Source of the DNA: an uncultured Dorea sp.
GTDB taxonomy: Bacteria; Bacillota; Clostridia; Lachnospirales; Lachnospiraceae
NCBI GenBank assembly: GCA_900543415.1
Contig: UQRE01000005.1
Span: 1-64,000 of the forward strand
Direction: 5' to 3'
DNA length: 64,000 nucleotides
Shown: in pieces, positions 63,500 through 64,000 of the stretch
How positions within the stretch are numbered: the first letter of the stretch is position 1
Layout of the letters: each line of letters begins with the position of its first letter
Made by a program: the position numbers and the translations under genes
The notes under the pieces: generated by a model
What the model was told of the DNA's origin: nothing
The model's input: only the letters and a program-made list of their open reading frames with translations
Database searches by the model: none

Positions 63500-64000
63500 A
63501 TGATTGAATTAAAAGAAGTAACGAAAGAGTACTCAAAAGGGGTTGCAGCTCTGAATGGAATCAATCTTAAGATTGAGCAGGGCGAATTTGTATTTATTGT
63601 AGGAGACAGTGGTTCGGGAAAATCAACATTGATCCGTCTGATCATGAAAGAACTGGACCCTACATCGGGAACGATTATTGTAAACGGCAATAATCTGAAC
63701 CGTATGAAGCATAAAAAGATTGCAATGTACCGCAGAAATTTAGGCGTTGTATTCCAGGATTTCCGTCTGTTAAAAGACAGAAATATTTATGAAAATATTG
63801 CGTTTGCACAAAGGGTTACAGAGACGCCTACAAGAGTGATCAAGAAAAAGGTGCCTGCTGCATTGTCGCTTGTCGGGCTGGCGCAGAAATACAAAGCGTA
63901 TCCGAAGGAATTGTCCGGTGGTGAGCAGCAGAGAGTTGCGATTGCAAGAGCCATTGTAAATGAGCCGGCGATTCTCCTGGCAGATGAGCCTACCGGTAAC
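63500..64000 (+). CDS. ftsE: Cell division ATP-binding protein FtsE (5' part)
   Basis: The ATG at 63500 follows AGGAGGAG. The 167 codons present run off the window end. They show Walker A GDSGSGKST (35-43), Q-loop GVVFQDFRLLKDRNIYENIAFA, signature LSGGEQQRVAIARA and Walker B ILLADEPTGN, all FtsE-like. With FtsX (expected next) it controls septal peptidoglycan hydrolases. Confidence 0.95.
   Translation, partial: MIELKEVTKEYSKGVAALNGINLKIEQGEFVFIVGDSGSGKSTLIRLIMKELDPTSGTIIVNGNNLNRMKHKKIAMYRRNLGVVFQDFRLLKDRNIYENIAFAQRVTETPTRVIKKKVPAALSLVGLAQKYKAYPKELSGGEQQRVAIARAIVNEPAILLADEPTGN

Overview
This window is a low-GC, Gram-positive Clostridia chromosome segment, most likely Lachnospiraceae of the gut type (Dorea/Mediterraneibacter/Blautia-like; inferred from gene content and protein style, not from a marker gene). 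Supporting signs are a spore SASP, an AddAB nuclease-helicase instead of RecBCD, ECF vitamin transport, a separate PurO-type IMP cyclohydrolase, xxxLxxG heptad-repeat surface proteins and AGGAGG-type ribosome binding sites. Nearly every gene lies on the + strand; the exceptions are a 45-codon zinc-ribbon ORF, a TetR regulator and a membrane acyltransferase. I found no tRNA, rRNA, insertion sequence, prophage or CRISPR array.

Layout. 0.1-4.6 kb: zinc-ribbon/YARHG membrane proteins of unknown role and a YitT protein. 4.6-6.0 kb: an ECF sigma factor with an anti-sigma gene broken by an in-frame stop, between two copies of a palindromic repeat. 6-12.2 kb: a complete phosphate block, pstSCAB-phoU plus a response regulator and kinase, behind a candidate Pho box; the PstS is circularly permuted. 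12.2-17.4 kb: TetR, an MMPL exporter and a heptad-repeat exoprotein with three matching operators. 17.4-26.4 kb: parvulin foldase, MalY-type beta-lyase, DsdA, a DUF3841 protein, acyltransferase, IMP cyclohydrolase plus stand-alone AICAR formyltransferase, and a COG2509-type flavoprotein.

26.4-34.2 kb is the most interesting region. A cobalamin riboswitch with a downstream terminator precedes a 1247-residue surface protein (DUF4430-like region, Ig-like modules, PQQ-type beta-propeller, C-terminal membrane anchor), a DUF4430 lipoprotein, and a dedicated ECF transporter (S, T and a fused double ATPase). It reads as a Gram-positive corrinoid capture-and-import system.

34.3-46.4 kb: glmM, enolase, secG-rnr-smpB, a small autoregulated HTH/membrane operon with an operator array, a second two-component system, hisH-hisF and ung. 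46.4-51.9 kb: a metal island with a His-rich P-type ATPase, an ArsR/SmtB sensor with a complete alpha-5 zinc site, a second P-type ATPase with a CPS motif, and a TPR lipoprotein. 51.9-61 kb: hflX, a DapF homologue with both catalytic cysteines replaced by serine, and addB-addA, whose addB start codon lies in a strong hairpin. 61-64 kb: a DUF1294 remnant, a SASP, a degenerate TagA-like protein, a CdaR/PucR-type regulator and the 5' part of ftsE, which runs off the window.
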